Shown here: in pieces, positions 1 through 6,140 of the stretch
Position numbering within the stretch: position 1 is the first letter of the stretch
Layout of the letters: every line of letters starts with the position of its first letter
DNA from: Kiritimatiellia bacterium
GTDB taxonomy: Bacteria; Verrucomicrobiota; Kiritimatiellia; UBA8416; SLMC01
Length of the DNA stretch: 8,386 nt
Direction of reading: 5' to 3'
NCBI GenBank assembly: GCA_007133745.1
Contig: SLMC01000015.1
Span: 1-8,386 of the forward strand
Position numbers and translations under genes: made by a program
The notes under the pieces: generated by a model
The model's database searches: none
What the model saw: only the letters and a program-made list of their open reading frames with translations
What the model was told of the DNA's origin: nothing

Positions 1-7
1 AAAAAGG

Positions 8-113
8 CGTTCTTCGTTGTTCGGCGTTTTTCAAGATAAAGACAGGTTTTTGCGACCACGCAGTGGCCGCAAAACGGAGAGTAAAAAAAGGTTCCTCGTT
101 CTTCGTTGTTCGG
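8..113. repeat. 17-base direct repeat with heptad substructure upstream of rnfB
   Basis: The 17-base word CGTTCTTCGTTGTTCGG occurs perfectly at 8-24 and again at 97-113. Both copies follow a run of A residues and a G or GG. The second copy sits in three imperfect tandem heptads, GTTCCTC GTTCTTC GTTGTTC (91-111). The first has two such heptads (9-22), and a related GTTTTTC lies at 26-32. Nothing here reads as the tail of an rnf gene. Similar TTCGTTGTTCG-type words are, from memory, dispersed between genes in some environmental genomes, so this is probably a dispersed intergenic repeat rather than an operator. No convincing promoter was found in 1-147. Confidence 0.6.
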
Positions 114-147
114 GGAGCGCGGGCCCTAAAAGGCGGGAAAGACCATT

Positions 148-954
148 ATGCTACTATTGGGAAACCTGAATCCAGTCGTGCTAACGGCTATAATTGTAGG
201 CGGGGTCGGACTAATCTGCGGCGTGGCGTTGGCGCTGGCGGCCCGGTTCCTGGCCGTTTACGAAGACCCGCGCATTGGCCAAATCACCGAAATCCTGCCC
301 GGCGCCAACTGCGGCGGCTGCGCCTTCGCCGGCTGCGCCGACTACGCGAAGGCCATCGTCATGAACGATGCGGCCATCAACCTGTGTACGCCGGGCGGCC
401 AGGAGGTTTTGGACAAGCTCTGCGCGTTTCTCGGCAAAACGGCCGAAGCGGCCGAAAAGAAGGTGGCGATCGTGCTTTGCGGCGGGGATGCCGACAAGGC
501 GCCGCGCCGGTTCGCCTATAACGGCGTCGCCGATTGCGCCGCCGCCCAGGCCGTGCATGGCGGCGACAAAACCTGCACATACGGCTGCCTGGGCTACGGC
601 AGTTGCGCGCGGGTCTGCCCGGTCGGCGCCATCGAAATCGCGAACGGCCTGGCCAAGGTGCACAAGGACCTCTGCATCGGCTGCGGCGCCTGCGTCAAAA
701 CCTGTCCGCGCGCCCTGATCCAAATGATTCCCGTTTCGCGCGCGATCCATGTGCTCTGCAGTTCTCGCGACAAGGGGCCGATCACGAAGAAGGCCTGCTC
801 GGTCGGCTGCATCGGCTGCACGCGCTGCACGAAGCTCGTGGACGACGAGCAGATCAAAATGGACGGCCCGCTGGCGGTCGTGGACTATGACAAACCGCTG
901 GACAATCAGGACGTCATCGATAAATGCCCCGTCCATTGCATTGCGAGGGCATGA
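148..954 (+). CDS. rnfB: Electron transport complex subunit RnfB (ferredoxin-accepting iron-sulfur subunit)
   Basis: RnfB receives electrons from reduced ferredoxin and passes them into the membrane-bound Rnf complex. The 268-residue product begins with one membrane helix (about residues 9-33). The RnfB-specific four-cysteine motif follows: C55-x2-C58-x4-C63-x16-C80. Then come ferredoxin-like clusters: C143-x3-C147-x5-C153-x3-C157-P and the classical C176-x2-C179-x2-C182-x3-C186-P. A further cysteine group (C204, C217, C221, C224, C227, C260, C264) resembles the extended RnfB of anaerobes, but it lacks the usual CP after C227. The ATG at 148 is preceded by only a weak ribosome site (GGCGGGAAAG, 132-141), but the N-terminus aligns with the family from this residue. 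It is the first rnf gene in the window. An 84-base gap separates it from the rnfC start. Confidence 0.95.
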   Translation: MLLLGNLNPVVLTAIIVGGVGLICGVALALAARFLAVYEDPRIGQITEILPGANCGGCAFAGCADYAKAIVMNDAAINLCTPGGQEVLDKLCAFLGKTAEAAEKKVAIVLCGGDADKAPRRFAYNGVADCAAAQAVHGGDKTCTYGCLGYGSCARVCPVGAIEIANGLAKVHKDLCIGCGACVKTCPRALIQMIPVSRAIHVLCSSRDKGPITKKACSVGCIGCTRCTKLVDDEQIKMDGPLAVVDYDKPLDNQDVIDKCPVHCIARA

Positions 955-1038
955 CGATCCAGCGCTTTCCATGAATATTCTTAGAGATTCGCAGTGAACA
1001 TTGAGGGGCACACCGTTGCTCCAAAACGGAAGTTCAAT

Positions 1039-2388
1039 ATGAAAACGATTACGGCGCCATACAAAATCAAGGGCGGGGTCCACCCCGCGTATCGCAAGGA
1101 GCTGGCTCGCGAACAGGCGATTCGCACCATGCCTGTTCCCTCGCTGCTGCGGGTCTCGATGGCGCAGCATCTGGGCGCGCCGGCCAAGCCGCTGGTCAAG
1201 AAAGGCGATACGGTCCTGCGTGGCCAGCGCATCGGCGAACCGGCCGGCTTCATTTCCGCCTCCGTTCACGCCTCCGTTTCGGGCACGGTAAAGGCGGTCG
1301 GGCCGGCGCCAACCGCATCCGGCGCCATGGCCATGGCCGTGGATATCGAGCCGGACGGCAACGACACCTGGCTCGAACAGCTTACGCCGCAGCCGAACTG
1401 GTCCGCGCTGGACGCCAAAACGCTGACCGGCATTGTCGCCGAGGCCGGCGTGGCGGGTATGGGCGGCGCCGGGTTCCCCACCAATGTCAAGCTGTCTCCG
1501 CCGCCGGACAAGCCGATCGACACGCTCATTGTCAACGGCGCGGAATGCGAGCCCTATTTGACGGCCGACGAACGCTTGATGCGCGAACGGCCCGAGCAGG
1601 TTTGGACCGGCATCGCCATCCTGCGCCATATTCTCGGCGCCAAGATCGTGCGCGTCGCCATCGAGGACAACAAGCCCGACGCCATCCGCGCCATGAAAAA
1701 GGCCATGGCGGACGCCGAAGGCGACGTTGCCCTGGTTGTTCTGCCCGCCAGCTATCCGCAAGGCGCGGAAAAACAACAGATTTACGGCATTACCGGCCGC
1801 GAAACGCCGTCGGGCGGCTTGCCGATGGATGTCGGATGCCTGGTCGAGAATGTCGGCACCTGCCTGGCCGTCCAGGATGCCGTGGTCAACGGGCGCCCTT
1901 TGACCGAACGGGTCACGACCGTGACCGGCGATCCCGTGGCCGAACCGGGCAATGTCCTGAACCGGATCGGAACGCCGTATGCCGACTTGATCGCATTTTG
2001 CGGCGGCCTGCGCGGCTCCGTCGCCAAGGTGATTTCCGGCGGACCCATGATGGGCTTCGCGCAAGGCTCGCTCGACGGCGCCACCGCCAAAACGACCTCC
2101 GGGCTGCTGGCCCTCGCCCCGGGTCAGGCGCCGGTGTACGAATCGCTGGCCTGCATTTCCTGCGGACGCTGCGTGCAGGCGTGCCCCATGGGCCTGCTGC
2201 CCTGCGAGCTGAGCCAGGCGCTGGAAGCCGAAGATTACGATTTGGCGGATGCCTTTCATGTCATGGACTGCATCGAATGCGGCTGCTGCGCCTACGTGTG
2301 CCCCGCGCGCCGACCGCTCGTTCAGCACATGCGCACCGGCAAGGCGCGCATCGCCCTGAAACGGCGCGAGGCCATGCAGAAGAAATAA
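1039..2388 (+). CDS. rnfC: Electron transport complex subunit RnfC (NADH/FMN-binding, 2x[4Fe-4S])
   Basis: RnfC is the cytoplasmic-face subunit where NAD+/NADH reacts and electrons are exchanged with RnfB. The 449-residue product opens with the family hallmark GGVHP (residues 12-16). It then has a barrel-sandwich-like N-terminal domain (to about 100), the glycine-rich flavin/nucleotide segment GMGGAGFPT (140-148), and NGAECEPYLTADERLM (166-181). Two ferredoxin-type clusters close the protein: C372-x2-C375-x2-C378-x3-C382-P and C411-x2-C414-x2-C417-x3-C421-P. The protein ends soon after the second cluster, without the long repetitive C-terminal extension of gammaproteobacterial RnfC. An in-frame GTG lies upstream at 994, but it lacks a ribosome site and would add 15 residues of unrelated sequence. 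The ATG at 1039 has GGAAG at 1028-1032 and fits the family N-terminus. Confidence 0.95.
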   Translation: MKTITAPYKIKGGVHPAYRKELAREQAIRTMPVPSLLRVSMAQHLGAPAKPLVKKGDTVLRGQRIGEPAGFISASVHASVSGTVKAVGPAPTASGAMAMAVDIEPDGNDTWLEQLTPQPNWSALDAKTLTGIVAEAGVAGMGGAGFPTNVKLSPPPDKPIDTLIVNGAECEPYLTADERLMRERPEQVWTGIAILRHILGAKIVRVAIEDNKPDAIRAMKKAMADAEGDVALVVLPASYPQGAEKQQIYGITGRETPSGGLPMDVGCLVENVGTCLAVQDAVVNGRPLTERVTTVTGDPVAEPGNVLNRIGTPYADLIAFCGGLRGSVAKVISGGPMMGFAQGSLDGATAKTTSGLLALAPGQAPVYESLACISCGRCVQACPMGLLPCELSQALEAEDYDLADAFHVMDCIECGCCAYVCPARRPLVQHMRTGKARIALKRREAMQKK

Positions 2389-2399
2389 AGTCTTTCAGA

Positions 2400-2430
2400 T
2401 GTGAAACTGCGAAACACGCGAAACAACGGG
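2400..2430. repeat. Short imperfect GYGAAAC repeats between rnfC and rnfD
   Basis: The 51-base rnfC-rnfD gap contains GTGAAACT (2401-2408), GCGAAACAC (2409-2417) and GCGAAACAA (2418-2426) back to back. An in-frame GTG at 2401 would read through these into rnfD, but the resulting residues are not conserved. The words look like a fragment of a dispersed intergenic repeat. That interpretation is inference. Confidence 0.4.
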
Positions 2431-2439
2431 TTGGAGATC

Positions 2440-3477
2440 ATGACAACATCCGATGACAAAACAACACTCTATACGGTTAGCTCCTCGCCGCATGCGCATT
2501 CGGGCGCATCGGCGGCTTGCCTCATGTTCGATGTGATTGTCGCGCTGATGCCGGCGCTGCTGGCCGCCGTGTACTTTTTCGGATTCGACGCGATACGGCT
2601 GGTCGCGGTCTGCGTGGCCAGTTGCGTCGGCGCCGAAGCGCTCTGCCGCAAGGCGATGGGGCGACCGGTCAAAACGGCGCTGGTCGACCTGAGCGCGGTA
2701 GTGACCGGTCTTCTGCTGGCGTTCAATCTGCCGCCGTCGCTGCCGTCCTGGATGGCCGTGCTCGGCAGCGTGTTCGCGATCGGCATTGCCAAGCAGGCGT
2801 TCGGCGGACTGGGCTACAATCCGTTCAATCCCGCGCTGGCCGGCCGGGCCTTTCTGCTGATTTCCTTTACCGGCCGCATGACCGCCTGGCATGCCGCCCG
2901 GCTTCCCGAACGCTGGTCGTTCGGCGGGCTGACCGCGGACGCGCTGACTGGCGCCACCCCGCTGGGCATGGTTAAAGAGGCTGTCAGGGCCGGCGATCCG
3001 CTGCCGGTCGCCATGGACGGCGCCACTACAGTGCGCTTTCTGCTAGGCGATATGGGCGGCTGCATCGGCGAAGTGTCCGCACTGGCTCTGATCGTCGGCG
3101 GACTCTATCTTCTTTACCGGCGCTGCATCACTTGGCATGTGCCGGTCTGCTATCTGGGTACGGCGGCCGTTTTCTCCGCCATTCATTGGATGGTCGATCC
3201 GGCAGCCGCCATGCCGCCGCACTTTCATCTGCTAACCGGCGGCCTGATGCTGGGCGCCTGGTTCATGGCCACCGACATGGTGACCACCCCGGTAACGACC
3301 CGGGGGCTGATCGTATTCGGGATCGGATGCGGCGTGCTGACCATGACCATCCGCATTGTGGCCGGCGGCATCTATCCCGAAGGCGTCAGCTTCGCGATTC
3401 TGCTTATGAACGCGATAACGCCCCTGATTAACCGGGCCACCCGGCCCCGCCTGTTCGGCCAACGGAGGAAAGCGTGA
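2440..3477 (+). CDS. rnfD: Electron transport complex subunit RnfD (membrane flavoprotein)
   Basis: RnfD is an integral membrane subunit that carries covalently bound FMN and is related to NqrB of the sodium-pumping NADH:quinone reductase. From the ATG at 2440 the product is 345 residues with about nine or ten hydrophobic segments. It contains the conserved blocks VVTGLLLAFNLPP (about 87-99) and GGLGYNPFNPALAG. The flavinylation motif is L169-T170-G171-A172-T173, followed by PLG. T173 is the predicted FMN-bearing threonine (the S/T-G-A-T motif modified by the flavin transferase ApbE). A GTG start at 2401 is possible but less likely, since TTGGAG (2431-2436) sits close before the ATG and the extra residues come from repeats. 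The stop overlaps the GTG start of rnfG (GTGA, 3474-3477), so the two are probably translationally coupled. Confidence 0.94.
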   Translation: MTTSDDKTTLYTVSSSPHAHSGASAACLMFDVIVALMPALLAAVYFFGFDAIRLVAVCVASCVGAEALCRKAMGRPVKTALVDLSAVVTGLLLAFNLPPSLPSWMAVLGSVFAIGIAKQAFGGLGYNPFNPALAGRAFLLISFTGRMTAWHAARLPERWSFGGLTADALTGATPLGMVKEAVRAGDPLPVAMDGATTVRFLLGDMGGCIGEVSALALIVGGLYLLYRRCITWHVPVCYLGTAAVFSAIHWMVDPAAAMPPHFHLLTGGLMLGAWFMATDMVTTPVTTRGLIVFGIGCGVLTMTIRIVAGGIYPEGVSFAILLMNAITPLINRATRPRLFGQRRKA

Positions 3478-4067
3478 AAGAACTTGCCAAACTTGTCGGA
3501 ATCCTGACGCTCATCTGCCTGATGTCCGGTCTGCTGCTCGCCTGGGTGCATCGGGTCACGGAAGAACCCATCCGCGAAGCCAAGCGTCGCCAGACCCTGG
3601 CGGCGCTCGAACAGGTGCTGCCGCCCCACGATAACCGACCGGACGAAACGATCGTCCCCGTTCTCGGCGCCGACGGCCAAACCAATCTGCTGTTCTATGT
3701 GGCGACCCTGAACGGGGCCTATACCGGCGCCGCCTGGGAAACAGCCACCGACCAGGGCTACGGCGGCGAAATCCGCATCATGATCGGCGTCAACAGCGAC
3801 GGCGCGGTTCAGGGCATTGAAATTCTGCCCGGCCACAAGGAAACGCCGGGACTCGGCGCCAAAATCCGGGACGACAGTTTTAAAAGCCAATTTGCCAACA
3901 AACCGATGCGCGAAACGGTCTGGAAAGTGTCCAAGGACGGCGGCGCCATCGACGCCATTACCGCCGCAACCGTTTCCTCCAAAGCCGTGACCGAAGCCGT
4001 GGCGCTGGGACTGGCCGACTACCAAAGCCATGAACCGCGCCTGCGCGAAACGCGCGGGGAGCCGTAA
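3474..4067 (+). CDS. rnfG: Electron transport complex subunit RnfG (covalent-FMN subunit)
   Basis: RnfG is anchored by one N-terminal helix (about residues 5-25) and has an extracytoplasmic FMN-binding domain that carries covalently bound FMN. The 197-residue product has the family signature HKETPGLG (121-128), followed later by DAITAATVSSKAV (160-172). T166 is the predicted flavinylation site. The motif reads T163-A164-A165-T166, with alanine where S/T-G-x-T usually has glycine. I believe this variant occurs in other RnfG proteins, but I cannot check it here. The start is GTG at 3474, overlapping the rnfD stop and preceded by a strong GGAGG (3464-3468). The stop codon TAA shares its last A with the ATG of the next gene, which is not an rnf gene; rnfE would usually follow here. 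Confidence 0.94.
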   Translation: MKELAKLVGILTLICLMSGLLLAWVHRVTEEPIREAKRRQTLAALEQVLPPHDNRPDETIVPVLGADGQTNLLFYVATLNGAYTGAAWETATDQGYGGEIRIMIGVNSDGAVQGIEILPGHKETPGLGAKIRDDSFKSQFANKPMRETVWKVSKDGGAIDAITAATVSSKAVTEAVALGLADYQSHEPRLRETRGEP

Positions 4068-4870
4068 TGGAAAACCCTTACTTCAGCTTGCACAGGGAGT
4101 TCAAAGAGGCCGGGGCGGAAGTATTGCTGAGTTCCGGCCAAGCGTGCGTCGTTTTCGGAATCGCTACGTTTTCGAAAGACGGCGACTGGATCATTCGTGA
4201 AACCACCCGGTCCTGCGATGCGGCTTTGAACGTACTGGCCGGACATGGGGCGAACTACCGGCTCGGTGTCCCCCTTCACCCTGACTGGTTGTCGCTCGGG
4301 TTGACCAGCCATTTCGAATTTCTGCTGCCGAACGGGTTCAGAATGCGTGCCGATTTCTGTTCGCGCCCGCCGCGCGTGCCCAATCTCGACCGTCTCTGGA
4401 CTTGTTCCGTGAAAGCGGAAACGCTGGATGTTGTCGATGTCGAGTCGCTGATTCTCCTTAAGCAAACTCGGCGTTTGCGCGATTATCCGATGATCGGCTC
4501 TCTGGCTGAAATAGCCGGACTGGAAGGGAACATGCCGGAGCTAGCCTTGCGTTATCTGCAGGATTATGTTCTGCTTGAACAAGCGGTACAACGCTGGCCG
4601 GGAAAAGCTGCGGAGTGCGATCGCGAAGCCGTCCGATTGCTGCTGTGTCGGGCATCTCGCTCCGCCGTTGTCGCGGCCATTGCCGTGGAACAGGACGAGC
4701 AAATGCAAGCCGACCAAGCCCGAATTGACGCCATGCGGGCGGACATGGGCGATTTCGTCAACGCTTTTGGCAGTCGAAGAACAACTTGGCGCCGAGACGG
4801 AACTCCGCTCATGGCCCAGCACGATCAATTGCTGAATTTGGCGGCCCCTTTACGGAGAACGGCGTTATGA
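4067..4870 (+). CDS. Nucleotidyltransferase-like protein of unknown function, inserted between rnfG and rnfE
   Basis: The 267-residue product is soluble, with no signal peptide or membrane segment. The order of its segments resembles minimal or AbiEii-like nucleotidyltransferases: VVFGIATFSKDGD (28-40), where D38-G39-D40 could be the metal-binding acidic pair; RMRADF (92-97) with D97 as a possible third acid; and VVDVESLILLKQTRRLRDY (122-140), like the LK..R.KD segment at the end of such domains. The canonical GGS/GGA motif is not clear, so activity is doubtful. Residues 155-230 look helical and charged. It has a good ribosome site (GGGGAG, 4056-4061), its ATG overlaps the rnfG stop by one base, and its stop overlaps the next start (ATGA). 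It is therefore likely translated together with rnfG. Family assignment is tentative; the gene itself is secure. Confidence 0.6.
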   Translation: MENPYFSLHREFKEAGAEVLLSSGQACVVFGIATFSKDGDWIIRETTRSCDAALNVLAGHGANYRLGVPLHPDWLSLGLTSHFEFLLPNGFRMRADFCSRPPRVPNLDRLWTCSVKAETLDVVDVESLILLKQTRRLRDYPMIGSLAEIAGLEGNMPELALRYLQDYVLLEQAVQRWPGKAAECDREAVRLLLCRASRSAVVAAIAVEQDEQMQADQARIDAMRADMGDFVNAFGSRRTTWRRDGTPLMAQHDQLLNLAAPLRRTAL

Positions 4871-5067
4871 CAGACCGGGACATCATTGCCGCCAGCGAGC
4901 GTTTGCTGAAACCTTATCGCATTCCAGCATCCTCTCCTTATTTGAGCGAGAATCAGCGCGAACTGAGCATGCTGGACATTCAGGGGCGCTCGAACTGGAT
5001 GGCCGAATGGCTGATGCTTGCCGTCGCAAAATCGCCGCTAGCGCTCGGAAGGAACAAATCGGATTAG
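4867..5067 (+). CDS. Small 66-residue protein of unknown function coupled to the upstream gene
   Basis: This frame extends upstream without a stop to an ATG at 4786. The likely start is the ATG at 4867, because it overlaps the preceding stop as ATGA and has GGAG at 4854-4857. The product begins MTDRDIIAASERLLKPYR and ends RNKSD. It has a proline/serine stretch (IPASSPYLSEN) and a short amphipathic or hydrophobic segment, WMAEWLMLAVAKSPLAL (about 44-60). There is no helix-turn-helix, zinc ligand set or HEPN-type R-x4-6-H motif. It is not recognised. The tight coupling suggests it works with the nucleotidyltransferase-like protein, for example as a partner or regulator. That role is inferred from position only. 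Confidence 0.6.
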   Translation: MTDRDIIAASERLLKPYRIPASSPYLSENQRELSMLDIQGRSNWMAEWLMLAVAKSPLALGRNKSD

Positions 5068-5121
5068 AGCGGGTTCCATCCGCATCGGAACACCAAGAAA
5101 GAACCGCAGAAAGGCCCTGCC

Positions 5122-5925
5122 ATGCAATGGCATTACGCCAAAAAGAACAAGCAACTCGGACCTGTAGAAGAAGAAGATCTGTTTCGCATGGCGCGGGAAG
5201 GCGCACTGGAGCCTGCTGATCTGGTATGGAACGAGACCATGAGCGACTGGGCTCCGGCCTCTTCCGTTAAAGGCTTGTTTGTCTCGTCGCTTGTTCCGCC
5301 GCCGTTTCCATCCGTTCCTGCCGCCGCGCCCGCTACCGTCTCGGGCGGCTGCGGCGCAACACCCAACAGCGAACTGATGGAAAGGGCTCGCGCGTCGCTG
5401 GAAAACCGCTGGGGACTCGGAATCGGCGTCATGCTTTTGTATCAGGTCGTCCTGAGCGCCGCGCAATACGCCTTTGCCGGCCTGATCATTGCCGGCCCCA
5501 TGAGCGTAGGACTGTGCCAGGTTTTCATGGCGCTGGCGCGACGGACCGAGGCGCGAGTCGGCCAGTTGTTCGACGGTTTCAACCGGTTCGGTACAGCCTT
5601 GGCGGCCTACCTGCTCATGACTCTTTATATCCTGCTTTGGACCTTGCTGCTGATTGTTCCGGGCATCATCGCCACCTACGCCTATGCCATGACCTTTTTC
5701 ATCCTGGCGGACGATCCAACGGTCAAGGCCTCGGACGCCTTGTCCCGAAGCAAGGCCATGATGGACGGCAACAAATGGAAGCTGTTCTGTCTGCAATGCC
5801 GATTCATCGGATGGGCTCTACTCTGTCTGTTGACGTGCGGCATCGGCCTTTTGTGGCTGGCGCCCTACGTTCAGGCTTCGTTGGCCCACTTTTACGACGA
5901 TGTGCGCGGACAGACAGGAAATTGA
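5122..5925 (+). CDS. GYF_2 (DUF4339) and DUF975 domain membrane protein
   Basis: The 267-residue product starts with a GYF_2/DUF4339 domain (about residues 1-50: W3, Y5, G13-P14, L34-V-W36 and W43). A proline/alanine-rich linker (55-75) follows. The rest matches the DUF975 membrane family: W97 at its start, LWTLLLIVPGIIATYAYAM (172-190), ILADDP (194-199), SKAMMDGNKWKLF (210-222), FIGW (228-231) and GIGLLWLAPYV (240-250). About four or five membrane segments are visible. GYF_2 domains are thought to bind proline-rich or other peptides at the cytoplasmic face. The function of DUF975 is unknown, perhaps an envelope or transport accessory. The ATG at 5122 lies 54 bases after the small gene, with a modest upstream AGAAAGG (5108-5114). 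It has no known role in Rnf, so its position between rnfG and rnfE is probably an insertion. Confidence 0.85.
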   Translation: MQWHYAKKNKQLGPVEEEDLFRMAREGALEPADLVWNETMSDWAPASSVKGLFVSSLVPPPFPSVPAAAPATVSGGCGATPNSELMERARASLENRWGLGIGVMLLYQVVLSAAQYAFAGLIIAGPMSVGLCQVFMALARRTEARVGQLFDGFNRFGTALAAYLLMTLYILLWTLLLIVPGIIATYAYAMTFFILADDPTVKASDALSRSKAMMDGNKWKLFCLQCRFIGWALLCLLTCGIGLLWLAPYVQASLAHFYDDVRGQTGN

Positions 5926-5975
5926 CACGGGCTGACGCCTGCAACCCCGGAGGTTGGGAAATAGGTTTCAGGGTT

Positions 5976-6022
5976 CAGGTTTCAGAATTTTCAGACACCT
6001 GACACCCGAAAACTGAAACCTG
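5976..6022. repeat. Inverted repeat: hairpin with a 15-base-pair interrupted stem
   Basis: CAGGTTTCAG (5976-5985) is perfectly complementary to CTGAAACCTG (6013-6022). The stem continues inward with TTTTC (5988-5992) against GAAAA (6008-6012), leaving a two-base AA bulge and a 15-base loop. The left arm is itself preceded by another AGGTTTCAG at 5963-5971. This looks like a dispersed palindromic repeat. A role in mRNA processing or stability between the inserted genes and rnfE is possible but not shown. Confidence 0.65.
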
Positions 6023-6026
6023 CTTG

Positions 6027-6046
6027 TCCGCCGTAGGCTTGGCGGA
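6027..6046. repeat. Short palindromic repeat TCCGCC/GGCGGA
   Basis: TCCGCC (6027-6032) pairs with GGCGGA (6041-6046) around the 8-base loop GTAGGCTT. It follows directly on the larger hairpin. From memory, near-identical words occur in spacers of many environmental bacterial genomes, which suggests a dispersed element. A genome-wide count would settle this. Confidence 0.5.
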
Positions 6047-6074
6047 GGCGGGAAACCCGGAACGGTATTCCCCG

Positions 6075-6103
6075 TTGCCTCGCGCTGAAATTTCTTGTTA
6101 TTT
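6075..6103 (+). promoter_or_regulatory. Possible sigma-70-like promoter for rnfE
   Basis: TTGCCT (6075-6080) and TTATTT (6098-6103) are separated by 17 bases and lie in the only AT-rich patch of the spacer, 38 bases before the rnfE start. Both boxes are imperfect. It is listed because rnfE is cut off from the rest of the operon by three genes and a structured spacer and may need its own promoter. Confidence 0.2.
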
Positions 6104-6126
6104 ATGACAGCAACGGCAGATTAAGC

Positions 6127-6134
6127 AAGGAGAT
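6127..6134 (+). promoter_or_regulatory. Strong ribosome binding site of rnfE
   Basis: AAGGAG (6127-6132) lies 8 bases before the ATG at 6141. It is among the best Shine-Dalgarno sites in the window and favours 6141 over the second ATG at 6147. It fits independent translation initiation of rnfE rather than coupling to an upstream gene. Confidence 0.7.
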
Positions 6135-6140
6135 GGACCC

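Larger units (their letters stand above)
5926..6140. other. Non-coding spacer before rnfE with repeats and hairpins
   Basis: No credible gene lies in these 215 bases. Reading left to right it holds a small stem-loop (CAACC 5942-5946 with GGTTG 5952-5956), a duplicated AGGTTTCAG (5963-5971 and 5977-5985), a larger hairpin (5976-6022), a second hairpin (6027-6046), a short AACGG/CCGTT inverted repeat (6061-6076), and an AT-rich patch (6088-6105) before the rnfE ribosome site. No T-tract follows any hairpin, so none is a clear intrinsic terminator. Confidence 0.6.

Noticed and set aside
63..521. A + strand frame of 152 codons overlapping the start of rnfB.
   Set aside because: Most of it is arginine-rich out-of-frame translation of rnfB. 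Its first part comes from the repeat-bearing leader.
211..2328. A 705-codon open frame on the minus strand opposite rnfB and rnfC.
   Set aside because: Long antisense frames are expected opposite GC-rich genes with strong third-position bias. Its translation is low-complexity, rich in A, G, R, D and H, with no recognisable domain, while both rnf genes opposite it are certain.
5942..5956. A CAACC/GGTTG stem-loop shortly after the GYF_2-DUF975 gene as a possible terminator.
   Set aside because: The stem is only five base pairs and no T-tract follows, so an intrinsic terminator is not supported.
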